This document shows positions 54,260 through 64,000 of a stretch of DNA of 64,000 bases, one piece after another. The notes beneath the pieces are model-generated. The model was given only the letters and a program-made list of their open reading frames with translations. It ran no database searches and was not told the DNA's origin. Positions within the stretch are counted from its first letter, which is position 1; each line of letters starts with the position of its first letter. The stretch spans positions 2,988,501 through 3,052,500 of the forward strand of contig NW_026622919.1 of NCBI RefSeq assembly GCF_023065955.2. The letters run 5' to 3'. The stretch is from Ursus arctos (Eukaryota > Chordata > Mammalia > Carnivora > Ursidae). A program made the translations under genes and the position numbers.

Positions 54260-55730
54260 GATTGTCTGATTTAGACATGTGCCCACACAGTCCCAAAATG
54301 TGGTCCCTGTCATTAAAGCAAAAATCATTAAGATAGCTTAAACTAGCCACTCAGCTTAGCCTTCCCAGCCTATCCACCTTCGAAACTCAGTGTGAGCTCA
54401 GAAGGACTCTGAGAACACCCTGCCCAGGCTCCCCTGCTCCCTCTGACCTGGCATCCACCAGCAAATTGGGGAGCTGCCCGTGTGCCCTGTGCAAGGAACC
54501 CGGGAGGAGAAGCCTTTGCGGGGGTTGCCGTGGACTGCCTTCCGCAAAGGGCTTTGGAAATTGTTTGCAAGGATGCCCCCTCTGAAGCCTCAGGAATGCA
54601 CATGGGACTGTGGTTTGGGCCAATTTGGGAAGGTCTTTGGTGAGAAGAAAGGGCTGCTCGTGGCTGCCTGGGGTTCGGTTCCCCAGCAAGCACGTCTGGG
54701 ACAAGCGGCCCATGCGAGTCTGTGGGCCCTTGGGAAAGTACAGCTTTTTCCCCCACTATCGCGTTAAGAGTCAGGCAGTTCTGTAAGTTGATTGGGGAAA
54801 CACAGGAACGTCTGAGCCCCCAGCCCTGTGTGGCCCAAAGTGCTCTGTCTCCAGAGCGCCGAAAGGCCAGAGGCAGGAGGCTGTCATCTGGACAGCTGGC
54901 TTCCATCAGCAGCAATATCTGAATGCCTGTCCCACAAAGTTGGGCTCCGTCGGTGTGACCGACTGGCTGTTCCCATCGCTGGCAGCACAGAGTCTGGTGG
55001 CCAGGTGTGTCCAGACCAACCCCAGCAAGCTCTCGTGTTTTGTTGGGTCCCTATGTGTTCATGGAGATCTTTCTGGGTCCCTCCTGGTTGCCACTTGACA
55101 ACTTCCCTACCGGTGAGCAGGAAGTGGCAGCCATGTGGGGAGCCGTGTCGGTGACAGTTTGGTGGCGATGCTCAAGCTGGCTTTGGGTTCGTTCTGTTGG
55201 CGCTCTATGGGCCCATCTTTGGGGTCTTGTTCTTCCCATTTGCATTTCCAAATATCTCCTGTTAGCACTGTGGAGTCCAGGAGGGAGAAGCAGATTTGGA
55301 AGTGGGAAGGGAAGGTGGTGAGCCCTGCAATGGGGACTTCCAGTGGCAGAGGGGCCCCAGAGTTTGGAAAATGGGCAAGGAGAGGAACGGTTCCCTTAGA
55401 AGGAGAGTCCTGCCCCCACCCCACCCCTACTTCCATAACGAGCCGGAGCTGTGTAGGATGGTCTGTTGGCTTGGGCGGTGAGCCTTCAGAAAGGGCTGCT
55501 GGGTGCCAAGCCTGCACGCCCTGATGAGGGCGCTGAACCCCAAGAGCCCGTCTGGCCCACCCTCCAGGAGCTCATGTTCAGTTCGGCAGCTGCGCAGCTG
55601 GACTACCGGGCACCCCGACTGCAGCTGGGGGCTGAGGGGTGTTGGGAGTATAAGCCATACAGCGAATGGTAAAGACTCGTCACGAAGGGAAGAATGTAAA
55701 CCTCATCAGTAGAGTCCCTGTTGGCTCCAT
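54260..55730. other. Unique DNA, nothing recognised
   Basis: No repeat family or gene was recognised. A 181-codon minus frame (54370-54915) has no domain. Confidence 0.45.
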
Positions 55731-55734
55731 GTCG

Positions 55735-55872
55735 TAATGATAATGTTCAGGACATGTTGAGCTAAATGAAATCATTCACGTCCATTCCACCTGTTCCTTT
55801 TGACCCCTTTAACGTGACCACTAGAAAGTTCAAAGTTACACGTACGGCTTGGACGGCACCGGCCCGGGTGAC
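55735..55872. mobile_element. Possible hAT-type MER fragment
   Basis: CTAAATGAAATCATTCACGT, then TTTAACGTGACCACTAGAAA and GTTCAAAGTTACACGTACGG, resembles an old repeat containing AATGTGACTACTAGAAAATT-type text. The family is not certain. Confidence 0.4.
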
Positions 55873-55879
55873 CACTGTA

Positions 55880-56278
55880 GGTCCTGGAGGAACGACGCAG
55901 AAGACACAGGTGCCGTGGGCCTGTGCGGAAGGTGCGGTGCGTGTGGGGTGCCTAGAGGGCTCCTGGGTAGGATTGGGGGTCCTGACTCTGCTGAGAGCTC
56001 ATTGGAGAGCTGTGGCCTGTTGCCGGGGTTAACGCAGCTAAAATTCCCAGCTCTGAGAATTCCCGCCTCCTTCGCTGGGTGTCTGCCCCTGTGGGTTCTC
56101 TCCTGTTTCCAAAGGACGGAACTCTGTCTGCGCCCGCGCTTGCCAGCCCTGCTCAGAGAGGCCCTGGGCATCACCTCCCAGGTCGGCGGGGCGGCCGCTT
56201 GGGGCCTCGGTCAGCAGTCCAGGCGAGGGCCCTCATTGTGAATGCGCAGCTTGTCGGCACTATCGCGGGAGCCTTGGA
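55880..56278. other. Unique GC-rich DNA, nothing recognised
   Basis: No repeat family or gene was recognised. Confidence 0.45.
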
Positions 56279-56284
56279 TAAAGT

Positions 56285-56412
56285 GTGCCCGTGAAGAAGG
56301 TAATTGAAAATCAAAAAAGACTTTGTTAATTTGATTAGGCAGAGCCGTAGTTGAATTGTTCTTCATCAAAAGAGATTTAATTTTGACATGCAATTAAATC
56401 CTTCTGCTGTAA
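56285..56412. promoter_or_regulatory. Strong AT-rich island, candidate enhancer
   Basis: GGTAATTGAAAATC, CTTTGTTAATTTGATTAGG (SOX-like CTTTGTT, 56321-56327), TTCTTCATCAAAAG (TCF-like), GATTTAATTTTGACATGC and GCAATTAAATCC lie within 125 bp. There is no repeat match, and a sharp GC-rich border on both sides. Confidence 0.5.
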
Positions 56413-56414
56413 GA

Positions 56415-57580
56415 TCGGCCCGGGTGCTGGAGATGGGCCTGGCGGCTGGGGGAGGGGCCGGCTGGGGGGCAAAGACAGCAGTGGGGGTGATGGGGTTGTG
56501 CAGAAGAGAGGGAGGGGTGCCGCGGAGGGGAGCAGTGAAGTGGCAGAGCTGGGGGCATGTGGGGCACGAGGAGGGGTGGCCAAGAGGAAGGACGGGTGGC
56601 CCTTGCATGGCCTCTCTGAGATATTGCACAGACCCATGTTTGCGGAAAACACTACTGTGTCACTCTTCTGTGGGTGAGTAAAGTGGTTTGGTCACATGCA
56701 GGAGCCAGGCTGGCTCCTTGGTGACCGGAAATCAGGAAATGTCCAGAAGTTGACCCAGATCTGCAATTCTATCTCTGAGGGCAGCAAACAGGTCCATCTG
56801 AGCTGAACGGTCCCCAGCCCTCAGCTCCTCCACCCCCCCCGCCCCGGGCCCAGCGCAGCAGAGAGCCAACATCTGGCTCCTGCCCCCGCCCCCCAACCAG
56901 GGCCCCCTCCCCCACCCCTGCTCACATGTCCACATGTTTACTCATCCATTGGGGGGGGCGGTTATTCTCCCCCGTTACAATGACAGTGTGGTGTCTGTTT
57001 GCTTAAAAAAGTTACCCATGCTCCTTGCAAAAACCTGGAAAATCGAAAGTGTAAAGTGGGGAAGCGTGAAGCCCCCTTAGGTGAGTGGTGAGGATTTCAA
57101 GACAGACACAGAGGGGCCGAGTTAGAGCGCTGGCTCTCCCACCGTTTATGTGCCTCATGAAGTCTTGTCTTGTCAGCTCTGGCGGTGCCCCAGGTCAGGC
57201 CACCCGCCCTGCCGCACTGCCAGAGTGTGCAGTACAGAGTGGGAGGACAGTCCCCGCCCACCGGAACCCAAGGCCACAGACCAAATCCACGAATATGCAT
57301 CGCGGTCCCCAGGAAGCTTGGGGGGGCGGCTTGTGGGGATGCTGGTGGGGAGGGTGGCAGGAGGGGTGGGTGTGAGGTACCCACTAGACGCTTCCCACAC
57401 CCCTGGAGACAATGCTCCAGAACACGGCCAGGTCTGCAGCGCTGTCTGAGGCAGGCTTGGGCCTGGGGGCAGCAGGGAGCAGGGGCCCGCGGGGGTGACA
57501 GGGTGACAGGGCTGTCCCCATGGACACGGAGCTGCTGTGGGAGAAGGTCCAGCCTCCTTCTCCCACATGGGGTTACCTCC
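56415..57580. other. Unique GC-rich DNA, nothing certain
   Basis: Text at 57003-57065 (AAAAAAGTTACCCATGCTCC) may be an old LINE remnant, not assignable. No gene was recognised. Confidence 0.4.
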
Positions 57581-57587
57581 AGCAAGA

Positions 57588-57688
57588 ATCAATACATTGT
57601 AATTAGCAAATGTTATCTATTCGGCCCCAGCTCAGAGCAGCTGGGGGTAATTGTGTAAACGCTGTGTTAGCACAGCCACACGATCTGA
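57588..57688. promoter_or_regulatory. AT-rich island with a perfect stem-loop
   Basis: ATTGTAATTAGCAAATGTTA, then TTATCT (GATA-type, 57613-57618). Next comes the inverted repeat CCCCAGCT (57625-57632) and AGCTGGGG (57639-57646) around a 6-nt loop, then GGTAATTGTGTAAACGC. No repeat match. Confidence 0.42.
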
Positions 57689-57689
57689 A

Positions 57690-58312
57690 GAGGGAGGTGC
57701 TGGTGCAGGGGAGGGGGTGGCAGGAGGGAGGCTTCTCCTCCTGGGGTCCCCGCCTCCCTGCTGGCAGGCAGCACAGGCCCCTGGGAAGCCTGCTCTGGGG
57801 TGTCAGCCCCAAAGCAGGAAAACACCAGTCCAAGTCTGCACGGTCCCGAAGGCGTGGCCATGGGCCGTGTCCCTGTGCGTCCAACGTCTTGGCAAATGCG
57901 GTATTGTTTTAATGTTCTTGTCATATTTTAATATCTTCTCTGCCTGCTCTGGGGGAATGCTAGTCTGGGGCAGGCCTCCGTCTGCCTCGTGGGTCCCAAA
58001 GTGAGGTCCCCTTGTTGGATCCTGCACCGGCTTCTCTTGTTCTCGCAATGCTCTGGGAAGGGGGCCGGCCCCTCTGCCACCCTCTGCAGCCCTGGGCCAC
58101 CCTTGTCATCCTGGGCCACCAGAATACCGTTCAGTCTTTGCGCTCTGGGTGGTGATGGAGGTGAGCCCCTCTTGGGGGGGGGCATGATGCTTTCCAAGGC
58201 TCTGGGCTTGGGGGAGGCCTGAGGAGGCCCCTGGCCAACTTCCTCTCACTCCCTGTGCCCACGAGGCCCCATTAACCCTCGTGGGCCCGGGACGCTTCTG
58301 CCTTCAGAGGCT
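57690..58312. other. Unique GC-rich DNA, nothing recognised
   Basis: No repeat family or gene was recognised. Confidence 0.45.
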
Positions 58313-58317
58313 CCTTC

Positions 58318-58462
58318 CTCCATAAAAAAATAACTAAAAGTTGTATTTTATGACTGCATTAGTATAAGATGAATGTATTAATATTATATATTAGAACATT
58401 ATTCTCAACCTAAAAGTTCATTTGTTTCTTCTGGTTTTAAAAGAAATTAAAACATTTCCATG
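58318..58462. promoter_or_regulatory. Most AT-rich island of the window
   Basis: About 140 bp of very AT-rich DNA: GTTGTATTTTATGACTGCAT, GAATGTATTAATATTATATA, GTTCATTTGTTTCTTCTGG and TTTTAAAAGAAATTAAAAC. It could be a conserved element or a matrix-attachment-type stretch. No repeat match. Confidence 0.42.
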
Positions 58463-58469
58463 GGTTCTG

Positions 58470-58885
58470 GCAGCGCACCTCCTGGGCCTGATGGCAGAGT
58501 GCCCTGCCCCCCCCCCCACCCAGGGGTGTTGGAGATGAGCACAGCCCAGTGCCATGGTTGCCAGTCACCGCCCAGCAGTCTTTGTCCAGCAGGACAGCGA
58601 CCACGGGCTCTGCAAAGCCAAGCCTGCGCTGTTCAGGCTGAAAGGGGCCGCCTCCAGAGCCTTCCTCAAGCAGGACTCACGCTGGGCAAGCCTCTGGCTT
58701 CCCCTGCAGACTCCCTGCAGGCATTGGGAGCATATAGGTGAACAGAGGGGCCTCGTGGGGCTCTGAGATCCCTTGTGTGTCAGTGCAGACACACAGGCTG
58801 GATGCCCCCCATGCCTCCCAGTTACTGTCCAGGGTGAAGCTTCCCGCTCAGGCTGGTCCAGTGAAAAGGCCTGAGTCTGAAAGGG
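58470..58885. other. Unique GC-rich DNA, nothing recognised
   Basis: A C12-type run lies at 58508-58519. No gene was recognised. Confidence 0.45.
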
Positions 58886-58892
58886 ACAGGCC

Positions 58893-59022
58893 AACTTTCC
58901 AAGCCCAGCTCTGCCTCTCATGTCCTAACCAGGATCCCCGAGCCTCCGCTTCCTTACTTGTAAGATGGGTATGTGGCAGCCATCGTGAACACGTCCCGTA
59001 GTAACTCGGAGCGGCCGTGGCC
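58893..59022 (+). mobile_element. MIR SINE
   Basis: CCAAGCCCAGCTCTGCCTCT, CCTCCGCTTCCTTACTTGTA, AGATGGGTATGTGGCAGCCA and GAACACGTCCCGTAGTAAC follow sense MIR. Confidence 0.7.
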
Positions 59023-59029
59023 GAGCACA

Positions 59030-60245
59030 GTGGGCGTGTGCGGGTGGCGTGGGCACACTGCCTGGTAGGTAGCCTCGGTGACCACAGTTTGGGTCTTCAC
59101 AGCTGCGGGAATAGGCGGGGATCTCCCACTTTGGGTTTCTCGGGCATTCTCTCTGTTGGGCCGCGCTGTCAGCGACAGGATCTCTCACTGCAACTTAGTA
59201 TCTGGACAAAGCCCACGACTTGGTGTGTGTGTCTGTTGTGTGTCTCTGCACGTCCCCTGTACACACACAAGCAAAACCAGCCATCTGAGCAATGCACAGA
59301 AATAGCCTCATTAGGGAAAGGAGTTTTTGGAAGGAGGGGAATATCTTGTGCTTGGTCAGCGTTATTTTCCCCCTGTAGTTTCTTTAAAACTAGTAGGAAA
59401 ATAATGCAGAATGCCCCAGACCTGACCCACAGCCTGCTGGAAGGTACGGTGGCCCCTGCCGCGGAAGCCTGGGGGCTCAGGTTTGGGGGTGGGGCTGGGC
59501 CAGAGAGTGGAGGGTGTGTGTGTGGGGTCAGGACACTGAGGCCACAAGGAAGCTCTCCCACTGAGGCGGGTGGGCAGGGGTGCAGGCGGCCTCATCTCCT
59601 GTGTGTCCCCACGATGGAGGGACAGAGAACAGAGGTGCCCATGGCCCTGCTCTGAGCCGCCCCTCCCACCTGCTAAAGATGATGTCCTCACCTTCATCCC
59701 TCCCCTTCTAGCTGCCCCGCCTGGCTCACTTGTCTCCTTGGTGACACTGAGTGAGCCCGCAGCGGGCAGGACCCCGAGGCCCCTGGCCCGTTTGTTCACA
59801 GTGGAATATGACTTACCTTACAACATTCTGAAAAGGAGTTCAGCTCCACGCTCGGCTTTATGTGTATGTTGGGGGCGGGGCTCCTGCCCCACGGCCTGTG
59901 CCTGCATCTCCCCAGCCTGAGCCGGGAGGGTCCTGCTGGTCCTGGTGCTGGTCCAGGCAGCAACCCCCCACCCGTGTCCCCTCCAGACCACTTCGTTGGC
60001 TTGCTGCTGCCGCAGTGGCTCAGAAGCAGCCCCAGCAATGGAAACTCCATCTTTCCTCCCAAAATAAAATGTTAGAATCTTGTTCCAACCAGCAGATCCC
60101 CGTGGGAGTCCCCAGGACGGGTGGGTGGAGACTGGATAGGGAAGGGGGGCTCCTGGCCCCAGGGCTGTTAGAGGGACCCTGGCTCGGGGCCGGGCTGGGG
60201 TCTGGTCACTTGGACTCCACATCCAGGGATTGCCGGGGTGACAGT
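59030..60245. other. Mostly unique DNA, nothing certain
   Basis: AT-richer text at 59350-59420 and 59800-59860 is not assignable. No gene was recognised. Confidence 0.4.
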
Positions 60246-60251
60246 TCTGGT

Positions 60252-60480
60252 GCACATGCATTGAGCACTCAGTGTGTGCGGGATGCAGTTCCAAGCGTTT
60301 ACATAAGAGTAATTCACTGAATCCTCACACACACGGTGAAGCAAGCATAACCATTACCCCCTTTTATAGTCAAGGAAACACAGGCCCAAAGAGGTTAAGT
60401 AACTTGCCCGAGGTCACACAGCTGGTGCAGCGTGGAGTCACGATTGAACCCAGGACATCAGGCTGCAGAGTCTCAGCTCC
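60252..60480 (-). mobile_element. MIR SINE, full-length type, best preserved
   Basis: TGAGCACTCAGTGTGTGCGG, CACTGAATCCTCACACACAC, AGGAAACACAGGCCCAAAGA, GGTTAAGTAACTTGCCCGAG, GTCACACAGCTGGTGCAGCG and GATTGAACCCAGGACATCAG follow antisense MIR closely. Confidence 0.94.
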
Positions 60481-60704
60481 TCACCACCGCCAGGCCCTTG
60501 GCAGCCTCATGTTGTCATGGGACCGGATGTTCTGCCTGGGGCAGCTCACGGGATTCTGGGAGCCTTCGTTGAGCGGAAGTATGATCCTCAGTTGGACTGG
60601 GGGCCAGACTGTGCCCTGAGCCCCCACCACCCCCACCCATTTGCCCCACCCAGATAGCGGGAGACCTTCCACACACCTGCCTGCTTCACCCAGGCCAAGA
60701 CAGC

Positions 60705-60840
60705 AGTGTGTGTGAGTGTGTGATGGTGAGTGTGCGATTGTAAGTGTGCGAGCGTGTGTGTCTGAGTGTGAACGTGTGTGTGCGTGTGATTGATGAATAA
60801 GCGTGTGGTGTGTGTGTGTGCGTGAGTGTGTGTGCTGTGC
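60705..60840. repeat. TG-rich GTGTGAGTGTG tract
   Basis: About 135 bp of degenerate TG repeats with recurring GTGAGTGTG and GCGTGTG words. Confidence 0.9.
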
Positions 60841-60844
60841 CCCC

Positions 60845-61300
60845 CCTTCGGCCCCTAGCCCCTCTGCCCGCACCCCCACCAGTGATCCATAACTGGTGCT
60901 TGTTGACCGGCCGCCCCGGGAACGGTTTTGCTCCCACTGTCCCCGCAGTCTCCTCGGGGAAAACTCACTTTGATCAAATGGCTGGGGCTGGGGGTGCTGT
61001 GTCTCTTGAGGGCATGGAGCTGGTGTGAGGGGAGCCTGGGGGTCTGGAGGGGGTTGGGGTGGCAGCCGGAGAGAAGGGGGGGACACACTGGCGGATGGAA
61101 GAAGCTGAGGCTTCGAGCCCTGGAAGGAAGGAGGCCCCTGGACTGGGAGGACGGCGGTCCTCGAGGAGGGAGGTGGGAAAGCTCTGGGATGTTGCCTGTA
61201 AATAGAGTTCCCCTCAATCTGAACATATGGTACCTGCACTGGGGGGAGGCTCAGCCTGGAAAGAAACCTTGCCAGAAGGCTTTTCCAAAAAACCACTTTT
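60845..61300. other. Unique GC-rich DNA, nothing recognised
   Basis: A 271-codon minus frame (60481-61296) spans the MIR, the TG tract and this stretch, so it cannot be one gene. Confidence 0.5.
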
Positions 61301-61301
61301 T

Positions 61302-61420
61302 TGCTTGATACAAAGCATCATTCTTTAATCCACATGTGTTCATACGCAGTGTTCCTAAGTCAGGACACACCTAACAGGAAAAGCAGAACAAAAACCCCAA
61401 CCGAAAGCCTGCAGACGCAA
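61302..61420 (-). other. Possible minus-strand transcript 3' end (ATTAAA)
   Basis: On the minus strand ATTAAA (61325-61330) is followed about 20 nt later by a CAAGCAAAAAAGTGG stretch. Upstream text is AT-richer, like a 3' UTR. No coding exon could be tied to it. Confidence 0.2.
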
Positions 61421-61424
61421 GAAG

Positions 61425-62210
61425 AAGGCTGTGTGCGTGTGCACGTGTGCGTGCAAACTCTTGCTCGCACGCACCTGGGTTCAGCCAGCACGGGCACTTT
61501 CTCACGCCCGGTTCCATTTACACTGAAGCAAACGTTCCAAAGCCCTTCCGTCCAGTTTGTATTTGTGGACCTCGTCTTCTGAAGCAGCCAACTAGCGTCA
61601 CGAGTGTTCTTGGTGCTTGGCCGTTAGAAAACTGGGTTTCTGCCTGGAAAAACAGTCCTTTCCACAGGAGAAGAGTTTGGCACTTTCTACCTGGACACAG
61701 AGCCCCCTGTCCCCTCCCTGCTGGCCACTCCCTCAGGGAGAAGGCTGCAGGAGGCCTGCCTGAAGCCCCCCCCTCAGTGTCTCCAGAGCCCCTTCCCTTC
61801 TGGGGACCCAGCTAGGAACCCGTCACAGCCCCGCAGGGAGGAAGGGCCCACCTGGAGGAAGGAGGGGCCTCCTCAGATGCATCCTCCCAGGTGGCCCGTG
61901 GGCTTCATCCTGGACTGGACGCCAGTGTTGAACTCACGCTGTGAGTACCTTTTGGGCTGTGAAATGGTCTGACTTCGCCCAGGCCGGGGCTGCCTCGTCA
62001 TCCTGAGCTGAGAATTTGTTCAAACCAGAGCCCTTCCGGTGGCTCTGACCCATTTCCTGCAGGCGGCAGAAACTGTTTTGAGGTGCTCAGAACAGAGTGG
62101 GGCTGCTGCTCATCTCAGTGGCTTTGGGCAAATGCTTTCCTTCCACAGGTGGTCCTGGCAGGGGCCAGGGGTGTCCCTGGAGCCTCTTTCCTGCAGGCAC
62201 GGACCCCATT
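61425..62210. other. Unique DNA, nothing recognised
   Basis: A short GTGCGTGTGCACGTGTGC word (about 61433) is present. No gene was recognised. Confidence 0.45.
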
Positions 62211-62216
62211 CCTGAA

Positions 62217-62325
62217 GGCTTCCACCCTCATGACTAAGCCCCTCCCAAAGACTCCCCCCCAGTACCATCCCATTGGGGGTTAGGGGTTCAACATGTGGAT
62301 TTGGGGAGTGGGGCATGAACACGCA
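62217..62325 (-). mobile_element. MLT1-like LTR end fragment
   Basis: CCACCCTCATGACTAAGCCC, CCAGTACCATCCCATTGGGG and GTTAGGGGTTCAACATGTGG follow the reverse complement of the MLT1 5' end closely. Confidence 0.85.
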
Positions 62326-62329
62326 GTGT

Positions 62330-63340
62330 GGCACCTGTGGTCTGTCTCGCTCATCTCTAGTCTGGTCCCCACCGTACTCCCACCTGTGGGTGGGCAAATG
62401 CCCCTTGCCCAGCACTCCCCTTTCTCAAGAGTGTGGGAAGGACTTGAACCGGTGTGTCTAGGCTTCCCCGTTCCTTCCCTGCCCCTGTGACTGGAAGCAA
62501 GTGCCCCAAAACGTAGGTGGGCCTGGTGTCCTGGAGTCTTCCTCCGGGAGCTGGACCACTCCATCCTGACTGAGGGCGTGGGGTGCTGCAGGAAGTCCAG
62601 GAACGGTAGCCTGAGCTGGATCAAGAACCTTCTGTTTGCTGGGACCCCAGATGCCACCCAAATGAAGAGGTGGCTCTGTCAGTCTTGGAGGGCCCTGTCG
62701 TTGTCCACGCCCAAGACCACAGACCACTTGCCACATGGCGGCTTCCTCTGGGAGCAGAAGGGGGACAGGAGGGGTGAAGGCAGGAGACGAAGACTCAGGT
62801 GCTCGTTTAGATGCTGTGAACCAACCTTTGTCCGTGGGGTCCGGGAAAGAGCCCCAGGCTGTGGCTCACCTGGAGCCTCTCAGGTGGGGGAGGTGGGGAG
62901 GGAGTACAGCTGAGACACAGGTGGGCCCCAAGAGTCACGACTGGGGGCGGAGCCAGCCCAAACCTTGCTGGTGGTGGGCGTGCTGCCCGTGAAATATCTT
63001 CGGCTGCACCCCCACAATACACACCCGGAGTTTGGGGCTCCCACTGCAGCCATGCAGAGTGACTGAGACAGCTCACGGGTTGTTACTGTGGGCACGTGGC
63101 ATTCGCCCGGTATGTGCAGCCCCTCTGAACCCTTCCCCGTTGGGTGCCAGGCTGGTGAGTGGGCCAAACAGCTCCAAAGCTTGCCGGCTCCCTGGTCCCC
63201 ACGCCAGATGCTGTGGTGCTGCTGACGCCTGCCGTGCGGTGGGGGCCCCTCTGGCTTCACTGCTCCCTGTGCTTTATGTAAGGCCCAACCCTTCCAGAGA
63301 TGAGGGTGGGCATGGGGGTGGGAAGGAGGAGAGGGGGCCT
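62330..63340. other. Unique DNA, nothing recognised
   Basis: No repeat family or gene was recognised. Confidence 0.45.
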
Positions 63341-63344
63341 GTGG

Positions 63345-63522
63345 GGAGAGAGTCATACATACTACAGAAGAACTTCCGTCACTGCACCTCTTAATCTCGT
63401 TAGTAGGGAATGAATGCAGATCACATTGCCGCTAATCTTCAGTGTGCTGAGAAGCTCCTGTAAGAATTTCAGGAGTCTGCGTACCTTCATCATTGTTTGT
63501 CTTAGGCTGAATTTAATTCCCC
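63345..63522. promoter_or_regulatory. Candidate conserved element with paired TAATC sites
   Basis: CTTAATCTCGTTAGTAGG (about 63390) and CCGCTAATCTTCAG (about 63429) give two TAATC cores, the OTX/PITX/GSC type. CATCATTGTTTGTC (SOX-like ATTGTT) and GCTGAATTTAATTCCCC follow. Balanced composition, no repeat match. A minus frame here ends in a Leu-rich run but shows no family. Confidence 0.45.
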
Positions 63523-63524
63523 TC

Positions 63525-63930
63525 CCTGAACGCACACAAAGCCGAGCGCAGGGTGTCACAGGCAGTGGGGGGTGGGAGAAATCCATCCTCGGTGAAGGCG
63601 TGTCTGGGATCATCTCTGTGCCTGCTCCCAGCACGGATGGTGAAAGGGTTTGCGTGCTTCCGGCGCGTGCCAGGAGCCCTCCGGGGGGGCTCGTCTGTGG
63701 CACAGCCCCTCAGAGGAGCTGCCTGCCCTGCCTGACGGCGGGGTCCGCTGGCCGTGCCTTCCCTTTGCCAGTGTTCCCTGCGGGGTGCACAGTGGCCCCA
63801 GTCTCTGCTCCCTGGGATCCCGCGGTAGGTTGTGGAGGGACATTTTTGAATTGTTCGTTCTGAGTGAGTCTCACCTATGCAGCCTGATCTCTGAGGCCAG
63901 GGAGAGGGCTTTCTCCTGTTCACTGTCGTC
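63525..63930. other. Unique GC-rich DNA, nothing recognised
   Basis: No repeat family or gene was recognised. Confidence 0.45.
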
Positions 63931-63944
63931 TCTCTGTCTGTCTC

Positions 63945-64000
63945 ACTGCCCATCGAGCACCTGCGGCCGGGGCTCCTATTTGGTGATCAGTAAATGCTGG
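63945..64000 (+). mobile_element. MIR or L2 3'-end fragment at the window edge
   Basis: CGAGCACCTGCGGCCGGGGC, then TGATCAGTAAATGCTGG, resembles the end of L2 or MIR. Cut by the window. Confidence 0.4.

Noticed and set aside
60481..61296. 271-codon minus-strand open frame
   Set aside because: It spans unique DNA, a TG microsatellite and the edge of a MIR, so it cannot be a single old coding exon.

Overview
This window is mammalian nuclear DNA and almost certainly non-coding. The clearest species clue is a young tRNA-Lys-derived carnivore SINE (SINEC) on the minus strand at about 5182-5407. Its internal text (a CAGCCAGCGAGAGAGGGAAC block, then a GGGGGAGTGGGAGAGGAAG block) is, from memory, the subfamily type of bears and seals rather than of dogs or cats. 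A caniform carnivore, ursid or pinniped, is the best guess. The DNA is GC-rich and full of MIR, L2, old L1M, MaLR-type LTR, MER5A, MER20 and Tigger fragments.

I found no protein-coding gene I can defend. The open frames are long because GC-rich DNA has few stop codons. None has a recognisable domain, a convincing splice-site series or a start context. The window is best read as a gene desert or as part of one very large intron. Two minus-strand poly(A)-like ends (near 8861 and 61325) are the only weak hints of transcript ends.

Layout: 1-139 is a CCAT tetranucleotide array. 166-4950 is mostly unique GC-rich DNA with one MER20 relic. 4950-7860 is a dense transposon patch: a MIR split by the SINE, then L2, a MaLR-like LTR, L1, L2, L1M and a Tigger-like element. 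7900-21900 is unique sequence with MIRs, CA/TG tracts, one L1M and a run of AT-rich islands. 21700-24200 holds Tigger and L1M pieces around another AT-rich island. 24500-34600 mixes islands, an 89-bp tandem duplication in a CA tract and scattered old repeats. 34960-43020 is again rich in transposons (two L1M, three LTRs, L2, a near full-length MER20). 46280-47190 carries two strong CTCF-like motifs in the same orientation. 49852-50179 is a 33-bp G-rich minisatellite. 53750-63520 holds the last set of AT-rich islands.

The main pattern is more than twenty short AT-rich islands (roughly 70-280 bp) in GC-rich surroundings. They carry dense homeodomain (TAATTA, TAATC), HOX-PBX-like, SOX, MEF2, TEAD and octamer-like motifs. 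This is the usual look of conserved developmental enhancers around a transcription-factor gene, but conservation is an inference: no alignment was possible. I did not find an undescribed molecular system. The most useful leads are the island cluster, the CTCF-like pair and the G-rich minisatellite.
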